Source: Acidimicrobiales bacterium (GTDB lineage Bacteria; Actinomycetota; Acidimicrobiia; Acidimicrobiales; Iamiaceae). From it: a stretch of 33,704 nucleotides of DNA. Shown here one piece after another: positions 1-8,479 of the stretch. The stretch spans positions 1 through 33,704 of the forward strand of contig JAGQSO010000225.1 of assembly GCA_020439505.1 (NCBI GenBank). Direction: 5' to 3'. A model generated the notes under the pieces. That model searched no databases, was not told the DNA's origin, and saw only the letters and a list, made by a program, of their open reading frames with translations. The position numbers were made by a program, and so were the translations under genes. Numbering within the stretch: position 1 is the stretch's first letter; each line of letters opens with the position of its first letter.

Positions 1-184
1 CCCGTCGGTCACGGGGCAGCACCACCGCGGCGATGGTGAGCGGCCCGGCCCAAGCTCCCCGCCCCACCTCGTCGACCCCCACCACCACCTCGTGGCCCTC
101 CGCCCACAGTTCCCGCTCCGCCGCCAGCCCCGGGGCCTGACGCTTCAGCGCTTGGCGCAAACGGGGAGGAGAGCCGGCGGCCAC
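1..184 (-). CDS. rnhB: Ribonuclease HII, N-terminal part (cut by window edge)
   Basis: Only the first 61 or so codons are present, because the gene continues past base 1. Reading leftward, the protein contains [17 protein letters not shown], the RNase HII active-site segment, whose DE(V)GRG carries the first catalytic acidic residues. RNase HII cuts the RNA strand of RNA-DNA hybrids and starts removal of single ribonucleotides from DNA. The segment before it (ELWAEGHE) resembles actinobacterial RNase HII. I chose the GTG at 184 because it leaves a typical short N-terminus (about 38 residues before the motif). No good Shine-Dalgarno is visible and the frame stays open further upstream, so the start is uncertain. 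The family call is secure. It is divergent from the small gene that begins at 270. Confidence 0.85.
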   Translation of the reverse strand, partial: MAAGSPPRLRQALKRQAPGLAAERELWAEGHEVVVGVDEVGRGAWAGPLTIAAVVLPRDRR

Positions 185-269
185 GGCCAGAAAAGCTACC
201 GCCGGGGCCGCCGACCTTCGTGACCGGCAGCCTGCCGCTCGCCTCCTGAGAAGGTCCTACAGTTCGAAC

Positions 270-503
270 GTGACCGACCAGGACCCCAACGACAAGCCGT
301 CGGACAAGGCGCGCCTGCTCGAAGGCACAAAGGTCGAGGTGCTCAACCGGTTCGACGGATCCTGGTCCAAGGGTTTCGTGGTCATGGAGGTCACCGAGGT
401 CGGCTACCGGCTGCGTCGCCGCTATGACCAGGAGGTGCTCGAGGCGGAGTTCAGCGCGGAGGACGTCAGGCGCGAACGCAAGAACTCGATGTGGTGGATG
501 TGA
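270..503 (+). CDS. Small conserved protein of unknown function, 77 aa
   Basis: This 77-residue, highly charged protein has a GTG start and probably a weak ribosome site around 249-254. The centre (VEVLNRFDGSWSKGFVV followed by GYRLRRRYD) looks like a small beta-barrel of SH3/Tudor type: short strands, a conserved Trp and basic turns. It ends in an unusual SMWWM tail. I believe similar small proteins occur in related actinobacteria, but I know of no function. No signal peptide or membrane segment is visible. It lies between rnhB (divergent) and the GYD-domain gene (convergent, 34-base gap), so it is probably a single-gene unit. Codon use fits its neighbours, which supports a real gene. The fold is inference. 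Confidence 0.65.
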   Translation: MTDQDPNDKPSDKARLLEGTKVEVLNRFDGSWSKGFVVMEVTEVGYRLRRRYDQEVLEAEFSAEDVRRERKNSMWWM

Positions 504-537
504 TCGGCGGGAGTCGGGGCGATCCGACCGGCACCGG

Positions 538-837
538 TCAGGATCCGGTACCGCCGCCCAAGGTCTCGATGTAGTCCTCCACCTCGATGGCGGTGAGGGT
601 CAAGGTCTTCAGCGTGCCTCGGGCCGACAGGGTGGTGGCCAGGCGCGCCACGGCGCGTTCGTCGGGGGCCTCGAGGATCGAGATGAAATCGTACTGGCCG
701 AGTAGGGCGTACTGGGTCAGCACCTTCACACCCATCGCCTCGACGTCGGCGTTGACCTCCAGGAGGCGCTCGGGGTTGTCGCGCAACCGGGCGTAGCCAT
801 CGGGGCCGAGGGTGGACAACATCACGTACTTGGGCAT
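538..837 (-). CDS. GYD-domain protein, 99 aa
   Basis: The 99-residue protein begins MPKYVMLSTLGPDG and contains the GQYDFISILEAPDE segment. This is the pattern of the GYD family, small ferredoxin-like alpha-beta proteins related to the dimeric barrel fold. The family is widespread in bacteria and archaea and its biochemical role is not established. The whole protein is the domain, as usual for the family. The ATG at 837 starts exactly at the conserved N-terminus. It lies 70 bases downstream of the RpiB-family gene on the same strand and may be co-transcribed with it. It is convergent with the small gene ending at 503. Nothing in the sequence points to a substrate. Confidence 0.85.
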   Translation of the reverse strand: MPKYVMLSTLGPDGYARLRDNPERLLEVNADVEAMGVKVLTQYALLGQYDFISILEAPDERAVARLATTLSARGTLKTLTLTAIEVEDYIETLGGGTGS

Positions 838-907
838 GTTTGGAAACCTATCGTCCCGTCCGGCTCAAACCCCCGGCCCAAACCCCCGGGGCAGACGCCT
901 TCGGTCC

Positions 908-1318
908 TCAGCCCTCGACCCGGTCGATGTTCGGACGCTCGTCAGGGTCGACGTCGACCGTGGCGAAGAACGCCTCGGCCACCTCCACCGCCACCGCCTC
1001 GGAGGACAGGCGCAGGCTCAACGCCAACACGTTGGCATCGTTCCAGCGGCGGGCACCCCGCGCCGTCTCGGCGTCGACGCACAACGCGGCTCGCACCCCC
1101 GGCACCTTGTTGGCGGCGATCGACACCCCCGTCCCGGTCCAACAACAAACGACCCCGGCGTCGGCCGAACCTTCGGCCACCGCCTCCCCGACCCGGCGAC
1201 CCACCTCGGGCCACGTCGAGGTCAGGTCCTGGACCACCTCGTGACCCGACGCCTCCAGTGCCGCCACCACCGCGGCGGTCACCGGATTGGCCAGATCGGT
1301 ACCGAAAGCCACTCGCAC
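908..1318 (-). CDS. RpiB/LacA/LacB-family sugar-phosphate isomerase, 136 aa
   Basis: The sequence VRVAFGTDL at the start, CCWTGTGVSIAANKVPGVRA in the middle and RWNDANVLALSLR near the end match the RpiB/LacAB fold. In the family, the Cys-x-Gly-Thr-Gly-type loop holds the catalytic base and anion site, and the SIAANKVPG and NDANVL motifs complete the active site. Known members interconvert ribose-5-phosphate and ribulose-5-phosphate or act on related sugar phosphates. The loop here reads CCWTGTG rather than the common CGTGIG, so the exact substrate may differ from ribose-5-phosphate. The frame is open upstream, but the GTG at 1318 fits the family N-terminus best. It is divergent from the GH38 gene, which starts 51 bases away, so the two could share a control region. 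Confidence 0.8.
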   Translation of the reverse strand: MRVAFGTDLANPVTAAVVAALEASGHEVVQDLTSTWPEVGRRVGEAVAEGSADAGVVCCWTGTGVSIAANKVPGVRAALCVDAETARGARRWNDANVLALSLRLSSEAVAVEVAEAFFATVDVDPDERPNIDRVEG

Positions 1319-1369
1319 GACACGATGGTGCCAGAACCGACCCCCCGATGGGAGCTCTAGCCTTCCGAG

Positions 1370-4093
1370 ATGGCCTCCGTCCACGTCGTTCCCCACACCC
1401 ATTGGGACCGGGAGTGGTACAAGCCGTTCCCGGTTTTCCGGATGCAGCTCGTCGAACTCCTCGACGCCTTGTTGGACACCCTCGAGACCGACGAGACCTA
1501 CCGCCACTTCCAGCTCGACGGCCAGATGGCGGTGATCGACGACTACCTCGCGATGAGACCCGACGCCCGGGACCGGCTGGCGGACCTGAACCGTCGGGGC
1601 CGTCTCTCCATGGGCCCCTGGTACACGCTGCCCGACGAGTTCCTGGTGTCGGGCGAGACCCACGTCCGCAACCTTCGCCTCGGTCTACGCCGAGCAGCGG
1701 AACTGGGCGGCGCCATGGCGGTGGGCTACCTGCCCGACATGTTCGGCCACGTCGCCCAGATGCCTCAGATCCTCACCGGCTTCGGGTTCGACCATGCCGT
1801 GGTGTGGCGGGGAGTACCCCGGAGCCTCGACGCGCCGGCGTTCTGGTGGGAATCACCCGACGGGTCCCGGGTCCGCGCCGAGTACCTCCCCGACGGATAC
1901 GGCAACGGCGCCAGCCTCCCCACCGACGGCGAGGCCCTCCTGGGCAAGATCGCCGCCTTCCGATCCGGTCACGGCAACCGAGTCGGATCCCGGGTGCTGT
2001 GGATGAACGGGACCGACCACCAGCTCCCCGACCCCCGTCTGCCCGAGGTTCTCGCCCGGGCCCAGGCTGCCGGCGACGAGACCTTCGAGATCACATCCCT
2101 GGCCGAACACCTCAACCGGGCCCCGACCGAGGACCTTCCGTCCTGGCGGGGAGAGCTGCGGTCGGGGGCACGGTCGAACCTGTTGATGGGGGTTGCGTCG
2201 TGCCGCACCGACGTAAAACAGGCCGCGGCCCGGGCCGAACGGTGGCTGGAACAGATCGCCGAACCGCTGCTGGCCGGCTGGATGCCCGCCCCGGACTGGC
2301 CGGGCGAGTTCTTGGACTCGGCCTGGCTGGAGCTGATCCGCAACGCTGCCCACGACTCGATCTGTGGGTGCTCGGCCGACGAGGTGAACGCCGCCGTCCT
2401 GCACCGCTACGCCGAGGCGACCCGCGTGGCAGAGGCGCTGACCGACCGGGCACTGATCCGGGTGCTCGCCGCCTCGGGGCAACCGCTCGTCGCCGTCAAC
2501 TCACGGGCACGAGCCCGGGCGGGAACCGTGACCGCCATCGTGGCGGGCGAGGTCGCCCCACCCGACACCCAGCAGATCTCCGTTCGACCCGCCGTGATGG
2601 TCGGACCGACCCTGGTCGCATCAGAAGCGGTGCCGGTGGTGCTGCGGGCCGCCCTGGAAGATCCCAAGGTGAGCCGAGTGGAGTTGGTGCCGGCCGAACC
2701 CGCCGACACCCCCACCCGGCGGTGGACGGCCAGGCTCCACGCCGACCGGGCCACCCCCGACATCGACGCCGAGGAGCTCGGAGCCGAGCTCCTGTCAATC
2801 GCGGGTGACCCCGCCGCCACCGTCACCCTCGAGACCGTGCGGGCCACCGCCACCCAGGAGGTGCTGGTTCGCACCGCTGCGGTCCCGGGGTTCGGTTGGC
2901 GGGGCCTCGCCCCCGCCCCCCTCGGTGACCACGCCGTGCGAGCGGCCGGTTCAGGCCTGACCAACGGCCTGGTGACGATCGACGTAGACCGGGGCGACGG
3001 GACCTTCACCCTCGACGGGATCGCCGGGCTCGGGCTCCTCGTCGACGACGGCGACGTCGGCGACACCTACAACTGGTGCCCCACCGTCGATGAGACCACC
3101 GTGAACCGCCCCGAACACGTCGAGGTGAGCGTGTGCGAAGCGGGACCGGTGAGAGGCCGGATCGAGATCGTCCGCCGCTACCGCTGGCCCGAACGAGCCG
3201 TGGACGGACGCCGCACCGGGTCGGTGCCCACCGAGGTCGTCACCACCCTCGAACTTCACGCTGGCGAAGATCTCGTCCGCATCAGCATCGAGGTGGAGAA
3301 CCGCAGCCGCGACCACCGGCTGCGCATGCACTTCCCCCTCCCTCAACCGGCGTCGGGGTCCCAGGCGGGATGCGCCTTCACCACCGTCCACCGGGGGCTG
3401 GAAGCCGAGGGCGGACCCAACGAGCTCGGCCTGGCGACCTATCCGAGCCGAGGGTTCGTCCGGGCCGGGGGGCTGACCGTGGCCCACGACGGGCTACCCG
3501 AATACGAGGTGCTGACCGAGGGACCCTCGCCCACCCCGTCGGTTGGCTCCCCGGACCCGGACCTGATCCCGACCGGTGACCCCGTCCCATCCGACCGCCT
3601 CGGCCACACCTTGGCGGTGACCCTGTTCCGTGCCGTCGGTGTCATCTCCCGAGGACCGATGGCCACCCGGGCACTCCCCGCCGGACCCTCCACCCCCACC
3701 CCGGAGGCCCAGATGTACGGCCCGTTCCGAGCCGACCTGGCAGTACACACCGGAACCCGCAACCCCTACGAGATCGCCGAGGACGCCTTCACCCCGCTGC
3801 TCGTCGCCCACCTGCCGGCCGCCCGATGGGGTGACCGCGGACAGGCTGCCTCAGCCCTCACCGTCGACGGAGCCGAGATCTCCGCTCTCACCCGACGAGA
3901 CGACGGAGCCCTCGAAGTCAGGGCCTTCAACCCAACCGACGACACCGTGACCCTCACGATCGCAGGGCGAACCGGCCGCCACACCGACCTCCGAGGTGCC
4001 GCGACAGGGGCAACCTTCGACGGCTCCACCCCCTTGCTCCCCCACCAGGTGGTCACCATCGAACTGGACGAGACGCAGGCCGAAACCCCATGA
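1370..4093 (+). CDS. Glycoside hydrolase family 38 alpha-mannosidase, 907 aa
   Basis: This is a retaining alpha-mannosidase of family GH38. The N-terminus PHTHWDREW gives zinc ligands His11 and Asp13. GYLPDMFGH gives Asp123, matching the family's catalytic nucleophile and zinc ligand. AAHDSICGCS gives the third zinc His at about residue 328. The catalytic domain (roughly 1-270), the helical bundle (about 270-370) and the large beta-sandwich C-terminal region (to 907) follow the usual order and length for bacterial members. There is no signal peptide, so the enzyme is cytoplasmic and probably trims mannosides or mannosyl-glycans after uptake or during turnover. The ATG at 1370 sits directly before the family N-terminus. 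The next gene (L,D-transpeptidase) begins 78 bases later, but a functional link is not evident. Confidence 0.92.
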   Translation: MASVHVVPHTHWDREWYKPFPVFRMQLVELLDALLDTLETDETYRHFQLDGQMAVIDDYLAMRPDARDRLADLNRRGRLSMGPWYTLPDEFLVSGETHVRNLRLGLRRAAELGGAMAVGYLPDMFGHVAQMPQILTGFGFDHAVVWRGVPRSLDAPAFWWESPDGSRVRAEYLPDGYGNGASLPTDGEALLGKIAAFRSGHGNRVGSRVLWMNGTDHQLPDPRLPEVLARAQAAGDETFEITSLAEHLNRAPTEDLPSWRGELRSGARSNLLMGVASCRTDVKQAAARAERWLEQIAEPLLAGWMPAPDWPGEFLDSAWLELIRNAAHDSICGCSADEVNAAVLHRYAEATRVAEALTDRALIRVLAASGQPLVAVNSRARARAGTVTAIVAGEVAPPDTQQISVRPAVMVGPTLVASEAVPVVLRAALEDPKVSRVELVPAEPADTPTRRWTARLHADRATPDIDAEELGAELLSIAGDPAATVTLETVRATATQEVLVRTAAVPGFGWRGLAPAPLGDHAVRAAGSGLTNGLVTIDVDRGDGTFTLDGIAGLGLLVDDGDVGDTYNWCPTVDETTVNRPEHVEVSVCEAGPVRGRIEIVRRYRWPERAVDGRRTGSVPTEVVTTLELHAGEDLVRISIEVENRSRDHRLRMHFPLPQPASGSQAGCAFTTVHRGLEAEGGPNELGLATYPSRGFVRAGGLTVAHDGLPEYEVLTEGPSPTPSVGSPDPDLIPTGDPVPSDRLGHTLAVTLFRAVGVISRGPMATRALPAGPSTPTPEAQMYGPFRADLAVHTGTRNPYEIAEDAFTPLLVAHLPAARWGDRGQAASALTVDGAEISALTRRDDGALEVRAFNPTDDTVTLTIAGRTGRHTDLRGAATGATFDGSTPLLPHQVVTIELDETQAETP

Positions 4094-4170
4094 CCGTCAC
4101 CCCTCTCTCAGCCCCTGAACCCGTCGGCCGCGACTGCTGGACAAGACCGCCCCAAAGTTAGGCTGGCGGG

Positions 4171-4947
4171 ATGCAGCGCCCCTCTGCCCGCCTCCTCCCG
4201 TTGATCGGCGCCGTCCTGGTGCTCCTGGTAGGCGGGGTCATCTTCTTCTTGGACCGCGACTCCGATCCCAAGCCGGTGGCTGCGCCGGTGACGACCACCG
4301 CTCCCCGACGAACCACCACCACCGCCAAGCCCACCCCCGAAGGGTTCATGGTGGCCGACGCCGCCGGTCCGATCGTCGACCTCTACAGCAGCCCCGGCGT
4401 CGCCTACGCCGAGAAGCCGTGGCTGGACAACCCCACCCACGAAGGCCTGGCCGTGGTGTTCGAGGTGCTCGAGGACGGTCCCGAATACCTGAAGGTCAGG
4501 GTTTCCAGCCGGCCCAACGGGCTCGAGGCCTACGTCAAGAAGGACCAGGTCTCGGTGCGCTACGTACCCAACCGGATCCAGGTCGAGGTGGGGGCAAGGA
4601 GGGTCACCGTCTTCAAGGGTGACACCGACGAGGTCCTCCTCCAAGAGACGGTAGCGGTCGGGCGCGATCGCACCCCGACCCCGCTCGGGCACTTCTTCGT
4701 GGACGGCATCGTCACCCTGGCCAACGACAAGGGCTCCTACGGGTCACATCAGGTCAGCGTGAGCGGGTTCAGCGAGAAACTCCAGAGCTTCCAGGGCGGC
4801 AGCGGACAGATCGCCCTCCACGGGACCAACCGCCCCGACCTGCTCGGTCAGCCGATCAGCAACGGCTGCGTGAGGATGACCAACGACGCCATCTCGCGGG
4901 TGGCGTTTCTGGCTCCGACCGGTACCCCGGTGGAGATCGTCGCCTGA
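4171..4947 (+). CDS. L,D-transpeptidase (YkuD domain), membrane-anchored, 258 aa
   Basis: The protein has a hydrophobic segment at residues 8-27 that should act as an uncleaved anchor or signal. A Thr/Pro/Ala-rich linker (about 34-56) and a small SH3-like region (60-130) follow. The YkuD catalytic domain is at about 135-258. HGTNRPDLLG with SNGCVRM gives the catalytic His217 and Cys233 of L,D-transpeptidases. These make 3-3 cross-links in peptidoglycan or attach proteins to it, outside the membrane. Ala-Pro-Thr linkers after the anchor are typical of actinobacterial wall enzymes. The ATG at 4171 gives a complete anchor. It is convergent with the cyclase gene (47-base gap). Confidence 0.92.
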   Translation: MQRPSARLLPLIGAVLVLLVGGVIFFLDRDSDPKPVAAPVTTTAPRRTTTTAKPTPEGFMVADAAGPIVDLYSSPGVAYAEKPWLDNPTHEGLAVVFEVLEDGPEYLKVRVSSRPNGLEAYVKKDQVSVRYVPNRIQVEVGARRVTVFKGDTDEVLLQETVAVGRDRTPTPLGHFFVDGIVTLANDKGSYGSHQVSVSGFSEKLQSFQGGSGQIALHGTNRPDLLGQPISNGCVRMTNDAISRVAFLAPTGTPVEIVA

Positions 4948-4994
4948 CCGGAGTCGGCCTACTGCCTACGGCCTACGCCCCCGCCCCGAACAGT

Positions 4995-6455
4995 TCAGTC
5001 CGAGGAGTCATCTCCGGGACCGTCAGGTTCTGAGGACCGGCTGCGGCGACGCTGGGCCCGGCGCTCGTCGATCTCGGCCACCCTCGCCTCCTGCCGTTCG
5101 GCCCACCGGGCGCCGACCCGGTCCCGGGTCGACCTCGGCGCATCGGCTTCGTCGGCTCGGCGCAGAACGAACAACGGCACCCGCCCGATGTCTTTGACCT
5201 TGCGGGAACCGATGTCGCGGCACACCAGGTCCACGTCGCCCGCCAGGGCGTCACACACTTCCGCCGAACACAACACGGTGGCCGGAAAGGCCAGGGTCAC
5301 TAGTCGCCCCGCCATGTTCACCACCGGCCCGAACACGTCGGCCTCGCGCTGAAGCACAGGACCCGAGGCCAGACCGACGCGAACGTCGGGCAGATCATCA
5401 TCGGCGGCGTAGCGCTCCGCCAACGACAGAGCGATCTCGGCCGCAGCCCGCTCGTGTGGTACCGCGAACATGACCTCGTCCCCGATCATCTTCACCACCC
5501 GACCACCCAGGTGGCCGATGGTGTCATAGGCGAGGGCCTCGAACCGCTCGACCACATCGGCCAACTCGTGGGGGCCGATCTGCTGGCTGAGAGCGGTGAA
5601 CCCCACCAGGTCGGCAAACCCGACCACCATGTGGGATGGGTCACCTGCCTCCTGCTCCCGCACCATCCGTGCCCGCGCCGCCGCCTGAAGGTGCCGCCGC
5701 CAGACCAGGGACATGATCTCGGTGAGGCTGGGAACCATCAGGGGGGCGATGGCAGCGAACGCCTCGCCCCTTGCCGTCGTGTCGCCCATCGCATCGCCCG
5801 AACGTGACTCGCCGTCACCTCCCCGGAGGTCACCGCCGTTGCCGTCGAGCTCGTCTGTATCGAGCTCGTCTGTATCGACATCGACATCGACATCGCCGGG
5901 ATCCACCGCGTCGACGACCGCGTTGGCCACGCGGGACATGGACGAGCCCACCACCCTCGCCATCTGCATGGTCAGGTCGTGGTCGATGACCTCGGTGGCC
6001 GACAGCTGCCCGATGAAGCGCAGCAGCGCCACGTCGGCGTCGCTGAAGGCACGGTCACCGGCCCGGGGCAGGGTGAGACCCAACGATCGCCACATCCTGG
6101 AGATGAGCTCGGGTTCGAGCCCCGTCGACGCCGCGACGTCGTCGACGTCGTAGCGGGGATCGTCAGGGCAGGCCAACCGATCCATCAACAACAAGGTGAG
6201 ATGACCGGTGCGGTCGGCCTCGACGATCTCATCCTCGTCCACGCCGTACTCCCGGAGGAGTTCGGCGCGGGCACCTCCCAGGCCAGGGCTCATAGACGCT
6301 GGCTCGTCGACCCGCCCGACCCCACCTCCAGCGTCGGTGCCGGCCAGATCTTCGACCGAAGCGACTTCGCCGGCCTCGACCTCACCAGCCTCGGTATCGC
6401 CTTCCCCTGCAGGGTTGGCATCCCCTCGTCGGGTCCGGTCACGAGAACGAGCCAC
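4995..6455 (-). CDS. Class III adenylate cyclase with Rv1264-like regulatory domain, 486 aa
   Basis: The C-terminal domain (about 275-450) is a class III nucleotide cyclase. Asp282 in FADLVGFT and Asp326 in MIGDEVMF bind metal. Lys323 and Asp373 are the pair expected to select adenine, and Asn380 and Arg384 in VVNMAGR stabilise the transition state, so ATP to cyclic AMP is the likely reaction. The N-terminal helical part (about 64-185, LLREYGVDEDEI to VANAVVDAVD) resembles the regulatory domain of mycobacterial Rv1264/Rv2212-type cyclases. An acidic repetitive linker (186-223) joins the two. No membrane segment is visible. I used the GTG at 6455, which overlaps the upstream gene by 17 bases. 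An in-frame ATG at 6293, just before the regulatory domain, is a good alternative and would drop a low-complexity leader. Confidence 0.88.
   Translation of the reverse strand: MARSRDRTRRGDANPAGEGDTEAGEVEAGEVASVEDLAGTDAGGGVGRVDEPASMSPGLGGARAELLREYGVDEDEIVEADRTGHLTLLLMDRLACPDDPRYDVDDVAASTGLEPELISRMWRSLGLTLPRAGDRAFSDADVALLRFIGQLSATEVIDHDLTMQMARVVGSSMSRVANAVVDAVDPGDVDVDVDTDELDTDELDGNGGDLRGGDGESRSGDAMGDTTARGEAFAAIAPLMVPSLTEIMSLVWRRHLQAAARARMVREQEAGDPSHMVVGFADLVGFTALSQQIGPHELADVVERFEALAYDTIGHLGGRVVKMIGDEVMFAVPHERAAAEIALSLAERYAADDDLPDVRVGLASGPVLQREADVFGPVVNMAGRLVTLAFPATVLCSAEVCDALAGDVDLVCRDIGSRKVKDIGRVPLFVLRRADEADAPRSTRDRVGARWAERQEARVAEIDERRAQRRRSRSSEPDGPGDDSSD
5845..5895 (-). repeat. Short tandem repeats inside the cyclase linker
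   Basis: On the plus strand a 15-base unit TCGAGCTCGTCTGTA occurs twice in direct succession (5845-5859 and 5860-5874). It is followed by three copies of TCGACA (5875-5892). They encode the Asp/Glu-rich DTDELDTDELD and DVDVDVD part of the cyclase linker. Units of 15 and 6 bases keep the reading frame, so copy-number changes would only lengthen or shorten the linker. Confidence 0.9.
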
Positions 6456-8457
6456 CCATCGGGTCCAGCGGCAGCGACGACGGGCCAGGATCGGCCCCCG
6501 GTCGACGCATCACCGGGTCGATGTCGGGATGTTCGGCCACCACGGTCAAAGACTTCAGGCCGCCGGGGGGACGGACCTCGCCCAGCAGCGCCTCACCGCG
6601 CTGGTCGGTCGTGGACCAGGTTGGATCGAGACCGGGCACCGTCAGCACCACCGGGCCCACGCCCTCGTGGGGTTCGAGGTCCCACAACAGGGCGGGCCGG
6701 ATCCCGTGCCATCGAATCCCGAAGGAAACCCGGCCCCACTCGGTGGGAAGGTCGTGCACCTCCACCCCGCCGCCGTACCAGCCGTCGGGGTGCACCGGAA
6801 CCAGCGCCAGACCGTCGGACGTCTCGGAGACCAGTTGGTGTCGCAGGGCGATGACGAAGGCCGCCGAAGCGGCCAGGTCGTGACCGACCATCCGCCCCGA
6901 AGGCCCCGGACCGCTCCAGGCGGTCAGCGGTCCGGCCTCGGCGACAAGGGCATCGAGCTCTGCACCTCGGGCGAGGAGGAGGCGATCCACGAAGCCGTTC
7001 CCACCGCGCTGCGGTTGCCCCGCGCCATCCCCCTCCACTCCGGTCGCCCCATCTCTCACCGTGCCCGACACAGGGTCCGACGCCCCTTCGCCCACCTTTA
7101 CCGCCAACGCTCCTACCGAGCGCGCCGCGTCGGGCTGGCCGGCCAACTCCAACATGTGCCCCGCCGCTGCCAGGCAGCCCGCCACCCGCCACCTGAGCAC
7201 CGGGTCGGCGAGGCCTCCCCTCCGCTCCGCCCTGTCGATGCGCTCCACCGCGGCCGCCACCTCGGGCAACATCCACTCCAACAGGGCGTCGACCCGGTGG
7301 ACACACCAATGGCGGGCAACGACGGCGAGCACCACCGCGTCCTCTTCGGGCGACGCCGATGCCAGGCGCTCCACCCACCGGGCGACCACCACTCCGACGT
7401 CGGCGGGTCGGTCGAGGAGATCGAAGGTCCCGAGCAGCACCTCGGTCGCCCCCAACTCCATATCGGCGCAACCGAGGCCGTCGCGCCGCACCGCCTCGCC
7501 GTCGTGGGCCAGGTTCAGATGCCCACGAGCGTGAGCGAGCGCCGAGGTGAGGTGCTGATCGGGCACCTCGAGCCGGGGCCCGCGGCGATGCACCTCCCAC
7601 CCCGACGCCACCGTGGCGGCGTCGGGCACGACACCGGGGTAGCCCACCGAGGCGGTCCCCACATCGCCGACGGGAAGCACGGCCCGGAGGGTCGCGGTGT
7701 GAGGGGTGGGAAAGATCATGGCGAGGGTGGCCAGCCCGTCAGGGCACGACGCGCTCAACAGTTCGGTATCGGCCGCGCCCGACAGAACCCGCTCCACCAG
7801 ATCACCGTCGGAACCGTTGCCGACCGCGACGCGAGCCGGCCGTCGGGGCACCACCACCGCGGGTCGGCCGTCCACCCTGACCAGGTGGGCCACATCGCGG
7901 CCCCGGCCACCCTCGACCGGCTCCAGGGTGATCTCGCTCACCGAACCCACACCGTCGGCCATGAAGGGGCGAACCACCAACACGGTGGCAAAGGGAACGG
8001 CGGTCCGGTTCTCGACCTCGGACACCACCCACTCATCGCCGACCTCGCGAGGCGAGCGGATGCCGTAGGCGCGGTGGACGGCCTCGCCGCCGGGTACGCG
8101 CAGAAGGGTCTCGACCACCGGTGCTCCACCGAGGAGCGACTGGCGGACAGAGGCCTCGCGGGCCGGAATGCGCCAGCGGTCATCGGCTCCGATCCACCAG
8201 TCCAGGCCCCAACCCTGACCCGAGACCATTCCCGCCCCGTCCACCGGGGTGACCAGGGGCGAGGACACCGTCCCCACCAGGCTCCACTCCGTCCGACCGA
8301 GCCGTAGCCCCCGCGGCAACACCCACCCGGCCCCCGCTAGCCGCGACGCCAGGTTCCCCCGAGCGTCGGGCACCGGGTCGCCTGGCCGGTCGGCGCCGAC
8401 CTGACTACCCGATCGGGGTGGGGAGGCGGTCCTCCGAGGGGTCGATCGTCGAAACAT
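6439..8457 (-). CDS. Large protein of unknown function, possibly glycosidase-like, 672 aa
   Basis: I do not recognise a named family. The first 30 residues are basic and low in structure. Residues about 40-310 look like beta-sheet rich modules (many short Val/Leu strands, a WGLDWWIGADDRW segment and VSEVENRTAVPF). Residues about 310-560 are helical repeats (LNLAHDGEAVRRDGLGCADMEL, then Ala/Leu-rich pairs of helices). The end contains WYGGGVEVHDLPTEWGRVSFG. This order of sandwich, helical barrel and short sheet resembles six-hairpin glycosidases, but I cannot assign catalytic residues, so this is only a suggestion. No signal peptide or membrane segment is evident. It lies 22 bases downstream of gpsA and overlaps the cyclase gene by 17 bases, so the three probably form an operon. 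Confidence 0.7.
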   Translation of the reverse strand: MFRRSTPRRTASPPRSGSQVGADRPGDPVPDARGNLASRLAGAGWVLPRGLRLGRTEWSLVGTVSSPLVTPVDGAGMVSGQGWGLDWWIGADDRWRIPAREASVRQSLLGGAPVVETLLRVPGGEAVHRAYGIRSPREVGDEWVVSEVENRTAVPFATVLVVRPFMADGVGSVSEITLEPVEGGRGRDVAHLVRVDGRPAVVVPRRPARVAVGNGSDGDLVERVLSGAADTELLSASCPDGLATLAMIFPTPHTATLRAVLPVGDVGTASVGYPGVVPDAATVASGWEVHRRGPRLEVPDQHLTSALAHARGHLNLAHDGEAVRRDGLGCADMELGATEVLLGTFDLLDRPADVGVVVARWVERLASASPEEDAVVLAVVARHWCVHRVDALLEWMLPEVAAAVERIDRAERRGGLADPVLRWRVAGCLAAAGHMLELAGQPDAARSVGALAVKVGEGASDPVSGTVRDGATGVEGDGAGQPQRGGNGFVDRLLLARGAELDALVAEAGPLTAWSGPGPSGRMVGHDLAASAAFVIALRHQLVSETSDGLALVPVHPDGWYGGGVEVHDLPTEWGRVSFGIRWHGIRPALLWDLEPHEGVGPVVLTVPGLDPTWSTTDQRGEALLGEVRPPGGLKSLTVVAEHPDIDPVMRRPGADPGPSSLPLDPMGGSFS

Positions 8458-8479
8458 GATGGGGCGGGTCTATCCCGGC

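Noticed and set aside
6208..8307. 699-codon open frame on the plus strand opposite the 672-residue protein
   Set aside because: It is an antisense shadow of a high-GC gene: low-complexity Arg/Pro/His/Gly composition, no domain, and it runs across two real genes.
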